Origin: Stichopus chloronotus
Lineage: Eukaryota; Echinodermata; Holothuroidea; Aspidochirotida; Stichopodidae
Assembly: GCA_021234535.1 (NCBI GenBank)
Contig: CM037833.1
Coordinates: 806,001-870,000, forward strand
DNA: 64,000 nucleotides
Direction: 5' to 3'
How positions within the stretch are numbered: the first letter of the stretch is position 1; every line of letters begins with the position of its first letter. This document shows, in pieces, positions 50,340 through 62,345 of the stretch. The notes under the pieces were generated by a model that was given only the letters and a program-made list of their open reading frames with translations, was not told the origin of the DNA and ran no database searches. Position numbers and translations under genes: made by a program.

Positions 50340-51289
50340 ATTACTTCTTCGTCATGATGGATAACATTTCCTATAGAGGTATGTGCCATAGAATGAAATC
50401 GGAACGAAACATTTGAAATGTATTTATATAAATATATTTCATAGTATATTGACTGCTACATAGAGCCAAAAACAATTCTAGGCACCTACTGCAGCATGAA
50501 AAATGTTTGATACAACTCAAAAAGCGTATTTATTTAAAATTTAAATCTCCTCATTTACAAAGCAATCACTTAAATCAATCTATAAATTGACTTATACGAA
50601 GGGACAGAACTGCTTACGATTATTGAAACTCTTCTGCTTGTTTACCTTGGCTCTTTCTCAAACATTCCATTTTAATTAAAATATTGTGTAATTTGTCATT
50701 CTTGTATGTTCTGAAATTCTGAAATACTGTTGTTTGGTTACCATATACGACATGTAATTTGGAATAATGCCAGTGAAAATGTCATGAGTGGCTGTCCAAA
50801 TAAGTAATGTATTTTATTCTTTTGTATATTTTAAACAGTAAAACAGCTATGCGTCAGTGCACATTTCCAGTGCCTTTAGAAGGAGACGCAGATTAAATAA
50901 TCTATATCCCAAATTTTACTTACCGATAACCCCTTCATTCCTGTTATCAGCCATTATTCCTCTGAAACATAAAATTTTGAAGCTAATAAGTATTCCAGAT
51001 GATGAAGATTTTTACACTTCCCACCAAAAGATTAGATATGACGATTTGACGAGTCTTTATATTATAGTGAAAATTTATTGAGTATATACAATACATTTTC
51101 ATCATTAGACGTTACATTATTACATTATCAGAAGTAAAAAAAAAAACACATGTAGTGTCGGTTGCACCAACTGCAGCATTCATGAAATAATGCCATATTT
51201 AACGATCGCGAACTTTGTTTCATTCACTTCATATGTGGGGTGACAGATTGGAGAGTAACAAATGTACGTCCGTGTGTGCTTAAATCATT
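50340..51289. other. Upstream flank of the NLR gene
   Basis: AT-rich, with no recognised exon. The first exon and promoter of the receptor gene may be here or beyond the LINE. A short stretch at 51320-51355 (CACTTGGGCTAGTGGAACTA) resembles the pearl-like head. Confidence 0.4.
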
Positions 51290-51569
51290 GCCTCGTAGAG
51301 GATTATGTGTATACAGTGTATTCACTTGGGCTAGTGGAACTACATATTGTACATAGAATTTGGCCGTCGTGGAGTGCAGACGTGTTTCGTCTCGCTCCTC
51401 TTCTGCATACTACTAATACTACTACTGCTGCTACTTACTTGTCTGTCGCCTGGGTGCTGTTTTCGGTTTTGTTTTTCGTGGTTGGGTCCCGCTCATTCAG
51501 TTACGTTACTTTTTCCTTGCTGGTTTTCTTTGTTTGTTTTGGTGGCCTAGTGCCACTAAAATCGTTGCT

Positions 51570-52260
51570 ATGCCCGGAGGTCGAGATAGCACGATTGTTA
51601 AGTTGCAGTTTAGGTCAGATGTGAACGTCACACCCCCTCAGGTGTTTTCGTTGTTGAGAAATAATGGGGTAGATGTTAAAGACGTACAGATGTTGCAGGC
51701 GCTTGCCGCCCGCAACACCTATGACCTAAAGTTCAGGTCAGATGCGGCCCGTTTACAGGGGTGTATCTTGCCCTAAAGGGCTGGATGGGCTTACTGTCAC
51801 CCCATATGATCGCTCTGTGGTGGTGACAGTACTGTACCTGAACTTTGAGGTCGATCAGGGTCTGGTTGTGAGGGTTTTAGGCCAGTACGAACTGTCTCAG
51901 ACTTGCCGGTGGGTCACATACAGTGAAGGTGACTTAAACGCATCCTGAACGGAAAGAGGCAGTTACGTATGGTATTGAAAAGGGATATTCCGTCCTCCTC
52001 TTCATAGGGGGTTCCAAAGCGCACATTAGATACCTTGGGCAGCCCCGCACCTGTTTCAAGTGCGGAGAGGAGGGGCACGAAGCCAAATCGTGTCCCCATA
52101 GACGTTGTGGCAAGTGCCTGCAACTTGGGCACGAAAAGGCGAGTGGTCCCAACCAGGTGCGGTGTAACCTCTCGTTCGGGTTCCTGCCCAACTTCGTAGT
52201 CGGCTCGTGCAAGTGCGGATGCTGGGTCGCCTCCTGTACCCCCGCATCCAGACCCTGAAC
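51570..52260 (+). pseudogene. LINE ORF1 remnant with CCHC knuckles
   Basis: It starts MPGGRDSTIVKLQFRSD, shifts frame near 51770 (into LDGLTVTPYDRSVVVTVLYL) and again near 51945. In a third frame (about 52045-52135) it carries CFKCGEEGHEAKSC, a complete CCHC knuckle, followed by CGKCLQLGHEKASG, in which the final cysteine is glycine. ORF1 proteins bind the element RNA. Confidence 0.7.
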
Positions 52261-52690
52261 CATGGTGGAGGATCCTAGGTCCCCTTCGCCTGATGAGGTT
52301 GCACATCAGGTGGAAGAGGAATTTAAGGGCCTCTAAGCATTGTGCGGAGGTCTCCGGGACCCCTGAGGCACAACCCCTCATCAGCCTCCCTTCAAAATCT
52401 ACGGAGACGGAGACTGAAGCGTCAGCAGTGGAGAATGACCTTCAGCTCATCGGACGCGGAGTCTGATTCTGCCATGTCAGATGCTGGGGATTCTGCCTCA
52501 GAGCCTCCACCAAAGGAACCACCATCCGGGGGAGGGCTGGTTTGATTTGTGGGTTCCACCGGAACCAAATTTGAAAAGGTCGGCCCTCTGCATCAGACCA
52601 GGGAGTTCATCCTTCTGGGCCACCAACACCCAGCCCAAGTAATAAAAAGGCCAAGTCAGGAGCAGACAGTAAGTCATAAAACATTCAGTC

Positions 52691-53420
52691 ATGCCAAATA
52701 CCCTGTCCCTTATGACCCTTAATGTTAATGGTTTGAGAGACGGACGGAAACGATCCAGAATTTTCCAATTTTGTAAATCAATAGGAGTGGACTCCGTTTT
52801 CCTCCAGGAGACCCATTTTGTTAATGAGGACGATGTCTACTCCTGGTCCTATGGATGTGGTGGGGGTTTGCATGCTTCTTTTGGTTCCACGTCGTCTTGT
52901 GATTCCATTATTTTACTTTCTCCAAGATGGACTTCCCTGGTTGAAAAAGTTGATCGTGATCATGAACGCCGGTTCTTATGCATCACCATAAAACATCCTT
53001 GTGGGAGCTTCTGCCTGTGTAACATTTATGCACCCAATCGGCCTTCAGACAGGAGGAACTTTTTCACTACCCTCCCTTCCTTCGTTCCTGGCTGTGCCCC
53101 TTGTATCCTGGCTGGAGACTTTAACTGTGTCCCTGACACACGGTTCGACCGAATGTCTTCCTGCGCACCATCGAACTGTGATGTCGGCATGGCGGAATTG
53201 GGCATGTTTATAAAGAATCACGACATGGTTGACGTTTGGAGGGTGCAACAACCCCGGACTACCCATGTTCACTGACACCGCCCTGATGGCTCGGATGCCT
53301 TAAGGTTGGACCGGGTGTATTCTCCACCTGCCCTCTCTCCTAGGTGCTGGGAAATCGTGACATGTCCAATTTCGGACCATAATGCAGTTACTGTCTCCTT
53401 TCAACCCCAGTGTCATGGCC
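52691..53420 (+). pseudogene. LINE ORF2 endonuclease domain
   Basis: From ATG 52691 the frame reads LMTLNVNGLRDGRKRSRIF, then FLQETHF (catalytic E), NIYAPN, LAGDFNCVPD and, after a TGA at 53273, RLDRVYSP and CPISDHNAVTVSF. The D-x-N and SDH motifs of exonuclease-endonuclease-phosphatase family enzymes are present. Further stops follow near 53424 and 53448. Confidence 0.85.
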
Positions 53421-53562
53421 AGTAGGGAGGGGGTCCTGGAAAATGAACATTGATGTTCTGACGGAGGATGATGATAACAAACAGTTTAAGGCCAGGTACG
53501 GGGGGGGGGGGTGACGAACATTGAGGCCGGCCTTTTCATCGGGTTTGGAGTAGTGGGACGAT

Positions 53563-55199
53563 GTGAAGTCCCGCATCAAACAGTTTACAGTCGAATACTG
53601 TGCAGCAAGAGCTCGTCGAAGAAGGGAAGAGTTCCTCTCGCTCTGCTCTAGGGAGAGGAACGGGGACTCCTCCGCGCTTCACGCAATCCAGCGGTATCTT
53701 GATCAAAAACTACACGGGGCTCGTGTCCGCGCTCGAGTGCGTTGCGTGGAGTCGGAGGAAAGACGAAGTATTAAGTTTTATCGAGACGTCAGGAAGTACG
53801 CCATTGATCGGCGCATAAAGGCAGTCCGTGACGTCCATGGTGTGGTGCAGAAAGACCCTCTCGACATCGTAGAGGTATTTAAGAACTTCTAGGAACAGCT
53901 TTATACTGCAGCAGATGTCGATGAGGGCCTTCAACAGTCCCTTTTAGATAATTTTGTTTGGGCCCCTTCCGACGATCAGAACGACGAACTTCTGAACGGT
54001 TCTCCGTTGACAGTCGACGAGCTCTGGAGGGCGGTGGCGAAGATGAAATCCGGTAAAGCCCCTGGGTCCGACGGTATTCCGGTTGAATTTTACAAACGCT
54101 TCTGGAGTGCCGTTGGTCCCGATCTGCGTGATGTATTCGTCTCCGCCTTCCTTACTGGCTCACTGGGCCCCTCGCAGCGCACAGGTGTGATAACGTTGTT
54201 GTCAAAGTCAGGGGATCCCCTTGAACCGAAAAACAAGCGGCCAATCACCCTGTTGAGAGTGGACTACAAGATCCTGGCAAAAGCCCTTTGTAACAGGCTA
54301 GGCACAGTTATGTCGGATCTTGTTGGGCCTTTTCAGACATGTGCGGTGCCGGGACGCAGTGTTCAGCAGAACCTCTGGTTGATGCGGGACTTAGTTGAAT
54401 ATGTTATTGACCGTGACCTCCCATGTGCGCTTGTCTCCCTCGATCAGGAGAAGGCCTTTGACATGGTTGATCACGGTTTCCTCCTTAAAGTGTTGGCGAA
54501 GTTTAATTTAAACCCAGCTTTTGTTGCATGGGTTAATTTACTGTATAATAATGTAAGCGGTTGTGTTATTGTGAATGGCTTTTCATCGGACACCTTCAGA
54601 GTCCAGCGCTGGGTACGACAAGGGTGTCCCTCTCACCTCTCCTCTATGTTTTGTTTAGTGAATCCCTTGTAAGAGCCTTTCAAGTCGACCCTTTGTTCCG
54701 TCCGTTTAATATTCCTGGTGGATCTGAGGTCAAGTGCCTTCAGTACGATGATGACGTCACTTGCGTAGTCTCTGACCTAGCCTCCTTCAGGGCCCTTACT
54801 GGCACGCTGGCTACCTTTCAAAGAGCAACAGGTACCAGACTGAACCGAACAAAGACCGAAGGACTTCGTCTAGGAGGGTGGCGATACAGACAACTGCCCT
54901 TCGAGACATCGTGGGTGGATGGCGCTTTAAAAATTAATGGTATATGGTTCGGTTATGGTTCGCCGGAGTCACTTACCTGGAACGAGAAAGTGGACCTGGT
55001 GGAGGCTAGGTTAAAGGACTACAGGGACCGCTACATTAGCCTGTTGGGGAAGATAACTGTTATCAATCGTTTCGTTTACCCTCTCTTGTGGTACCCGGGC
55101 ATTGTTCTTGTTGCTCCAGATGCTGTTCTGGCTGTCCTGGTCGTGTTTAGTTTTTTTTTTTTTGGTCAGGGAAGACGGAGTTGGTCAAAAGAAGGGTAG
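53563..55199 (+). pseudogene. LINE ORF2 reverse transcriptase domain
   Basis: The linker region (53563-53892) ends in a stop. RT then runs from LWRAVAKMKSGKAPGSDGIP through LLSKSGDPLEPKNKRPITLL and LVSLDQEKAFDMVDHGF to RQGCP. A frameshift near 54640 leads to LYVLFSESLVRAFQVDPLF. The catalytic site reads Q-Y-D-D-D (54741-54755), where the usual motif is F/Y-A-D-D. The frame is lost again in a T-run near 55150. Confidence 0.85.
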
Positions 55200-55966
55200 T
55201 GTATCATGACCTTAGGAGTGGGGGATTGGGCCTTGTGCATTTTCCTTCCAAGCTCCGTTTTCTCCTGACCAAATGTGTTTTTAGTGCCGTTGACAGCAAC
55301 ATGCCGTTTGCCTATTTTGTTCGTTATTGGAGAGGGCTTTCTTTCCGCCGTTTTTTCCCCTCCCTATTTAGCAACAGTGCTCCCCACAGCTGGAGGCCCA
55401 CGAAGGCCTACGGCCACATGATGGACACTCTCCGTATTATGTTGTCCTTGGGGGACGTCTCGCAATCCAGTGCGGGGACCCAATATCGGGCTATTTTTGA
55501 TGAATTGGTGGGCCAGGTCCATCCAACCGACTATGCTTCGGGGCCGGAAGTGTGGAGTGTAGTTCACAGCAGGTCACTTGACTTTCGCCGGCGAGACCTG
55601 TTGTGGCGAATTGCACATGACGCCATTGTAACCAACCTCAAGCGCCATCGGTGGCGTCTTGGAGACGGCATTTGCCCCCGCAATGGATGTACAAGATGGG
55701 AGAGTGTCCCACATGTGTTTTGGCAGTGTGACTTTCTGGCCCTCCTCTGGGAATGGTTTCAAGTCCTGACTGATCGCCTCACGTTTTGTAACACATGGAC
55801 GGTCAGTCGGGACTACGTTTTGTATGGTCTCTCTTCCCCATTGTGCAACACAAGTGTTCGCGAGATAATTACCTTTGTATCGGCCTCCATAAAGCTGGCC
55901 GTATGGAGAGACCATTGTAATATTTTATTTAGGGGTGAGGGGCGGACGTCGTGTTGGCACCGGTGA
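55181..55966 (+). pseudogene. LINE ORF2 C-terminal part
   Basis: It opens VKRRVVYHDLRSGGLGLVHF and carries WRIAHDAIVTNLKRHRW, then a Cys/His motif spelled CPRNGC, H and C around 55670-55735 (SVPHVFWQCDF). This is the usual end of L1/Tx1 ORF2 proteins. It is separated from the RT by a frameshift. Confidence 0.8.
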
Positions 55967-56464
55967 AGGCGGAGGTTAGGTTGAGGGTTGAGTTCGACTT
56001 CGTTTGTCTACGTCGACGTTTGGCAGGCGGTGGGGTCCAATTGCTTCGGTGCGGGCGGAGCGGTTGGTATTGAAGTTGTAAGTTTTTTTGTGGTTCCTGT
56101 ACACATGTACATATACTGTATTTGTGTGGTTCTATTACTGTAAGGAACATAATTTTCTGTTTCATTTGGTAGTGTGTAAATAGTTCGCGTTTTTGCTTTT
56201 CCTGAGCCGGTTTGAGTTTGTATTTGTTCTGTTTCTGTGCCGTTTTTTATGCACTTTAAAATCACTACACTGCATTCCCAATGTTTTGGATGTAGTAGGC
56301 TTGTACACAGCTAATGATACGGGTCTGCGTCCTTTTCTGCATTTCATGCCACTTATGAATGTGATGTGTGCAGATAATATATGCAGGATAGGCGTGGCCT
56401 CGCATACGATAGCTGGGCCTCGTCTACGCTGCATAATTAGCTGCCACTTTTCCATGCACTAAAA

Positions 56465-56680
56465 AGGTACTACATATTGTACTGTGCACCCATTTGAACG
56501 GTTGCGATATGCATGGAAAACACTTGGATTGGATGAGTAGCCAAAACTTACTTGAACCCCATGATAAAATGACCATGGGAACGACTGGGTCCTTTGGGTG
56601 GTGTAAATGAAACCCTGTCGATGCAAATGCGTTTGAGTGCATAGTGCACGTACAATGCGTTAGGTCAATACAGGTCAAGA
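56465..56680 (+). mobile_element. Head of the pearl-like element, copy 3 (partial)
   Basis: It matches 6520-6690 through TACTGTGCACCCAT, ACACTTGGATTGGATGAGTA and CCTTTGGGTGGTGTAAATGA. The palindromic start is missing, so it is truncated, possibly at the LINE 3' junction. Confidence 0.55.
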
Positions 56681-56699
56681 GTATGTGCGTGTATGGCTG

Positions 56700-59600
56700 G
56701 ACACATTTCGTATTGCTTTAAACGTCGGCCTAGAGAAATGGACGAAGCAATCATCGAACCAATCAAATATAAGAAAATATGATTATTCCATTACGCACAA
56801 GGGGATTTTGTCCGTGACGGCAGATAGATAATCTTGCTTCCACGTGTCGTGTTTTGTTTGCAAGCACACAGTGCAAGAAGCAGCTTGTATGCAAGTATAT
56901 ATCTGGTGCCTTTACTAGGCAACACAAAATGCCAGTAAACAAACAACGTTTTTATTTTCCATATTATGATATACTTCTATATTATTTATGTACACCAAAA
57001 AGGAATGAACATGTGTAAACGACATCACAAATTACCAGAAAAAAAATGAAAAATAAGATAGAACTTGGCCTTTTAACCTTTTAAGAATATAAAACTCAGA
57101 ACTAACAAACTGAAAAGACTTAATGGAATCTTTAATAGACATCAAATAAAGCAAGCCCCATATTGGGACCCAACTGGGCTTTACCTTTTTCTGGTTAGGC
57201 TTAATTGGTGTTAAGATAAACGTAGGAGTTTATTGTGAGCATTATAGGTTCACAATAAACTCTCCAAACTCAGTTATGAAACAAGGTTTTAAAGCGAAAA
57301 TTCAAGTGTTTTTCTTTATCCATTTAATACCTTTATTTTTTTGGCCTGTAACTGGGCCTGTTTTGGGTTATTATTATTATTATTACTTGGGTGCCAGTTG
57401 GGACCATAACGAGGCCCATCGTGGCTATTTTCTTTTAATTAATTGACTTCATATATTTGCCAATATTAAAGGTGTAACAGGACTTCAAAAATATAACTGA
57501 ATGAGTGCTGGTTGGGACAATGGGTTCGATTTGGTCTTTGTTGTATTTGGCTCGAGGTGGGGTCCCTCCGAATTGGTCTGTTTTTAAAAGTCATGCAAAG
57601 AGGCTGTGATTCATTGTTTATTGTGAGATTGTTAACCTTTAAAACTGCCCTTATAGATACACCAAAATAATTGCTGAAACAAAGTGGGTTTTATCTGAGC
57701 CTGACTTGGGCCATGCAATTTTCTTGACAAAGATCATCCCAGGTAGTGGCTATCATTATCAAACGATTACAAAAATTAAAACAACTCTAGGATTTAAGTA
57801 AATCATAAACCTTCATAACCCTTCATTGGTCGACAGAGTTAAAAGTTAAATGAATATCATGACTGAAGGCGTGTTTCTCTTGGACGTGCATTGAGTTAGG
57901 CACTCCTTGGTCACGAATCGGTTGGTACCTAATCGAGCTGTCTTTTGCATAAGTCGTCTTAGTGCGCATTAAATGTATTTATGAATGAATGAATAAAACA
58001 TTTTTTTCCAGCAAAGTATCAATTATATACAATACGTACAGATCAAGCAAGAAGTAAATGCCAGAAAAAGGAGAAATCAGAAGTTCTATACTGATAAATT
58101 GCTTCCCCTACAGCAGAAAAAAAATAAAGAAAGAAATGAAAACAAAGGTGATGAATCGAAGATGACTTTAAGCTGTTTAAGTGACCTTTGGGTCATAAAC
58201 AGACCTCAGATAAATGCTAAGCCAAAAATAAATACTAAATATCAGACGATTATGAAAACTTGGGACATCTGCTTGTTATTTTATCCCCAAATATAAATAT
58301 TAATAAATGTTCACACAATTATGGATTAGTTCTTTAATAGGGCCCACGTCTACCAACATTAATCTTGAAACGAAACTAAATGTACTAGGTTGATTTAATG
58401 CTGGTTTTCTTGGGGTTAAGTTGGTACCCAGTTGGGCTTTTTAAAGGAATGTTTTCTAATGAGTTAAAACACATTACTTGTCCATACAAGATGACTTTCA
58501 ACCTGTTGATATAAGGTAAATATTGAACAAGTGTGCTTTAACTGGACCTGACTCGGGACGTGCAATTTGAAGTCCAAAGATGGTACCGTACATGTTGGGA
58601 CTTTGGCTATTTTCACAAACGAGGCCATTTATATGAGGCTATGCTTCCTACCAACAGTAGTCCTCAGAACTATGAATTACATGTAAACATTTGCGGACTT
58701 TTCTTTTCAAAACCTGCGTTTCTCTGACCTAGACTAAAAGGCGAAGAGAGCCAAAATAGCACATGTAGGTCATGGAAGATGTCTTCGATCACAAGCGTCA
58801 AGAAGATTATTACTTGAACAACATTCGGCTTACTACTAGGTAATCTACAGGCATGAAAAAAATACAATGTGAATGAGGCATACTCAAATAACGTCTACAA
58901 AAGAACATTTCAGCTGCAGTGCAAGGCAAATCAAAGAAATAAAACGATCGCTCAAAAGCATGAAGTTCTTGAGGTGCATTCTCTTTAAATATAGTGTTAA
59001 ATATAGCCCCACTTTGCATCTGGTCCACTACACAAAAACAAACTTCCAAAGGACCTTCCCCAAGGATGGTAATCAGTCATCAGATACATCTTATCAAAAT
59101 TTCACACTTATATACAGACTCAGACAGCGACATGCGATGGAGGCGGGGGATTGTCTAACGTCATGTTGCCCATGGATAAGAAAAAAAAAATGTTCGTAAT
59201 GAGGCCACAGATCAGTCGGTCGGCAAATCTCACTATCAGTACAATAATAACTATAACTTTGAATTAAAACGGTTATGTCGTTAAAGGGGCTGCAAAATGT
59301 CTTTTCCGGTGACAAGAATCGTCTTTTATACCAAAGGTTTCTACACTGCCCGCCACCAACAGGTTGTGGCCCTCCCCTAAGATAGTCTCTCGGATAAATC
59401 CTACTCCATTAACACACCCAAACTCTAAGATTTTCCCCCCTCCCGTTTTTTTTTTTTTCTGCTGAAAGTATTTAGTCTGCAGTGCTGTGACCCGAGATTC
59501 AGGAAAAATAGAAAATATATGAAATACTAAAATACAAAAACTCTTTTTTTTAATGGAATCGTTGCATTGCGAATGAAAGCGAAAAATCATGACTGCTTAC

Positions 59601-59810
59601 ATTCTCCTGATCAGTCTGGAAAATACATTTCAGGTTGTCTGGGACCCTCTGATTCTCCAAATATATATTTATTCTTGTATTAGGTGGTCTCCCAGATAAT
59701 TTTCTCTACAGGCACTCACATTTAGCAACCCTGCCATTGCCCCCCCCCCTTCCAGAAAATAAAGGGAGGGCAAATAGAGGGTAAAAGAAGAAACTGTGTG
59801 TAGGGGGGGG
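56700..59810. other. No gene recognised; diffuse GGGACC/TGGGCC repeats
   Basis: From 57160 to 58620, motifs such as GGGACCCAACTGGGCTTT, CCAGTTGGGACC and ACTTGGGCCATGCAATTT recur. The segments around 57690-57760 and 58535-58610 are similar to each other. No open frame has recognisable motifs. A C-run and a T-run lie near 59435-59458. Confidence 0.45.
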
Positions 59811-59821
59811 GGCAAAAATTT

Positions 59822-60290
59822 CGCGGTCTTAGACAACCTGACGGGGTTCCGGCGAAAGTCCAAGGGGTGAAGCTGCTCGAACGTCTGAGATTTGAGCATA
59901 TCTCTGGGTGAACATTTAAGTCTGAAGATAGCTATAATTTTGTTCAAAAGTGAATCATTAAAGGCAAAGATTCCCAAAACGATTTTAATTACTTCGGCTA
60001 TTCTTCTCATCTATGTTCATCTAAGTTGAAAAGAAGAGAATTGTGTACCCTCCTCATGAGGTTCAGGGGAAGAGCACCAGTGGGGATCCTTTGAAAAGTG
60101 CCGCCTCAAAATTCTGAGATTTTCGCATCTTTCTGGATGAAAAATGAAGTGTCAGGGTAGTATACTTCAAATGTGAAAACTTACGACTCCTTATGAGGTC
60201 CAGAGGCAAAGTCTGTTGGGGTCCTTGGAACGAAACTCCTGGAAGCTCTTAGGATGCAGCGGAGTTTTTCGGGTGAAAAGTCTCATGGAC
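59822..60290. repeat. Three diverged tandem units
   Basis: Segments at 59838-59915, 60050-60150 and 60190-60285 share the order (G)AGGTTC/TCCAGRGGMAAAG, then a middle GGGGTCCTT-like part, then TTTTTCGGGTGAAAA- or TTTCTGGATGAAAAA-like ends. They are an irregular tandem repeat of an unknown family. A C-run follows at 60456-60470. Confidence 0.5.
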
Positions 60291-60299
60291 TACCTACAA

Positions 60300-61789
60300 C
60301 GGAAAGTAACTTCAAAATCCTCAATATAAACAAGATATAAACATGTACATGTATGGAACTGTCAGGTCACTTTAACTGAGTGGAGGAAACTGGGGGAAGT
60401 TTCTGACTGAAGACAAATGCCAGACACCTCTCTCCTTTTGACGCCACCACTTTCTCCCCCCCCCCCCCCCCATTCATACCACGCTCACTGTCCCGATCAA
60501 GCAAGACCCATGTAATGAAAAAAAAAATCGGGAGATTTCATATCTTCCCCGGAAAATATCCGCTCTCCTATACTGGTAAAGATGGTCAATAATCGTCTGT
60601 AACAGTAGCGCTTTAATTACCAATTGTCGTAGGACTAATGACATATTATATTCTCCCATTTCTCACTGACTTTCTGGAGTTAATTTGAATTAAACACAAT
60701 AACGGCAATAAATGGAAAAGATGTATATGGAGCATTTAGCATATTATTGAAGCAATCACTCTGCACTGGAATTTGGAGGACGACAATTTGTGTGTGTACA
60801 AACTTTATCTCTAAAGAATGAAATCAATTAATCTAGACTTAATGCTGACTTCTTCTTACAAATTGTGTTTTCTCCCCCCCCCACCCCCTTCTCCCATCTA
60901 TATCCTTATGAAGAGTTTCATTAGTACCTGGTATTGAGCTTTTACAATAATCATGACCTATATTAACGTCTGTCGATGTAGGTGAGACAAGTTTTAAGTT
61001 GGTCACTTTTTGAAGATAGGTGTGAGGGACATATATGGAGGCCCTTTACAATCGACTTAATGTTTTTCATATGTGAATGAAATATATTTACTTGCTTTAT
61101 AACCCCATTTAGAAAAGCCAAAGCAAATCGTTCCCACTCTCCATTAACGGGTACAGCTGAATTCGGGCCAAGACATACAATTAAATGCTGTATTGTTCAG
61201 TTGGTTATTATTGTCATAAAACACGAGCTTATGTGTAATCAGATTTTGCGTTACTTACCATATCCTTCTCTACGCCATAAGGATTTTGTTGTGGGTATAA
61301 GCAATTGAATGTGCTCCCAAAGTGTGAAGTGGAATAATCAAATTTTCGTATATTTCTCTACGCGTTAATAGCGATGTGCAATAATTCCAACGCGGCTTGC
61401 CATATACATGTTTGCTGTACGTACCATGCGTTTGGCCAACACAGACCAGGGGACGTACACGTGCTTTACCCTACGGAAGTTGCCTTAGTCGTTGACGAGA
61501 GCAAGAGCCTCCTGTAACGATTGTTCTCGCTCAAGTGCAGCTCGAAAGTGGCGTAGCTGCCCGAAAATCCAGTGGTCCCTCACATGAAAACACAGGGCTT
61601 GCCTTCACTGCTGGCAATCCCATACATTGCAGTACTCGAAGAATAAGAATTCCAGTCACTTCTTTACCAGGACTCGTATCTCGATAAGACAATGAGCACC
61701 GCATGTGCTGCGAATGTATGATTATGTGCCTGCATCTGTTCAAATTATGTTTTTTTTTTTTTCTTGAAAAGAATATGGGCAATTAGATT
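60300..61789. other. No gene recognised
   Basis: AT-rich, with homopolymer C runs and short unsupported open frames. Confidence 0.5.
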
Positions 61790-62180
61790 GAAAACTGGTA
61801 AGATTTTGAATCAATTGAGTCAAATGTGCTGACCTTTTTTTAGGAGATAGCCAATTTTGCCCCAAAGTTGGTATTTCCAGCATATCTTTGGAAGTATTGA
61901 TCACTTAACCCAAAATTTTGTAAGGAACTACATGAGAATGTCATGTTCAAGGTATACCACATTCATAATCAAGACACTGAAAACGTGCCGATATTTTTAG
62001 AAAAAATGCCAATTTTGCCCCAAAATTTAGATTTCCGGCGTATATTGAGAACTGTTAGACCAATTAACTTTGTAATGAAGTTTGTAAGGAATTACCTGAG
62101 AACACATTGCTCAAAACAATATTACTGTAATGATAAATGCGGTGACATGGGCTGAAATTTGAGACAAAAAGGTCACCTTT
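61790..62180 (+). mobile_element. Pearl-like tandem core, two to three units
   Basis: Units carrying TATTTCCAGCATATCTTTGG (61873) and ATTTCCGGCGTATATTGAGA (62031) are about 160 bp apart. The sequence is the reverse complement of the 43-kb core: CCAATTTTGCCCCAAA here pairs with TTTGGGGCAAAATTGG there. No head is attached within the window. Confidence 0.6.
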
Positions 62181-62291
62181 CCCCCAAATTACGGTTTTCA
62201 AATTTGGATTTCAGAATTGTCAAATTGTCAAAAGTAAAATTTTAAACATTTATGGAGCACGACATACTTTATCGTTGTTGATTTCTAATTT

Positions 62292-62345
62292 GTAAATTTG
62301 CCCCATTTATTTTCGTGCTCCATTTATTTTCGTGCTCCATTTAGT
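62292..62345. repeat. 17-bp direct repeat, about three units
   Basis: CATTTATTTTCGTGCTC occurs twice in tandem, followed by a degraded third copy. Confidence 0.8.

Larger units (their letters stand above)
51290..56200 (+). mobile_element. Degenerate L1/Tx1-type LINE
   Basis: ORF1 with zinc knuckles, then an apurinic-type endonuclease, reverse transcriptase and a C-terminal Cys/His motif in the order of L1/Tx1 elements. GC content is clearly higher than in the surroundings. Several stops and frameshifts occur in both ORFs. No LTR, poly-A tail or target duplication was identified, so both ends are approximate. It sits 1 kb upstream of the receptor gene, on the opposite strand. Confidence 0.85.

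Noticed and set aside
56162..56678. Several 80-97-codon frames on both strands
   Set aside because: They lie in the LINE tail and the pearl-like head, with no protein motif.
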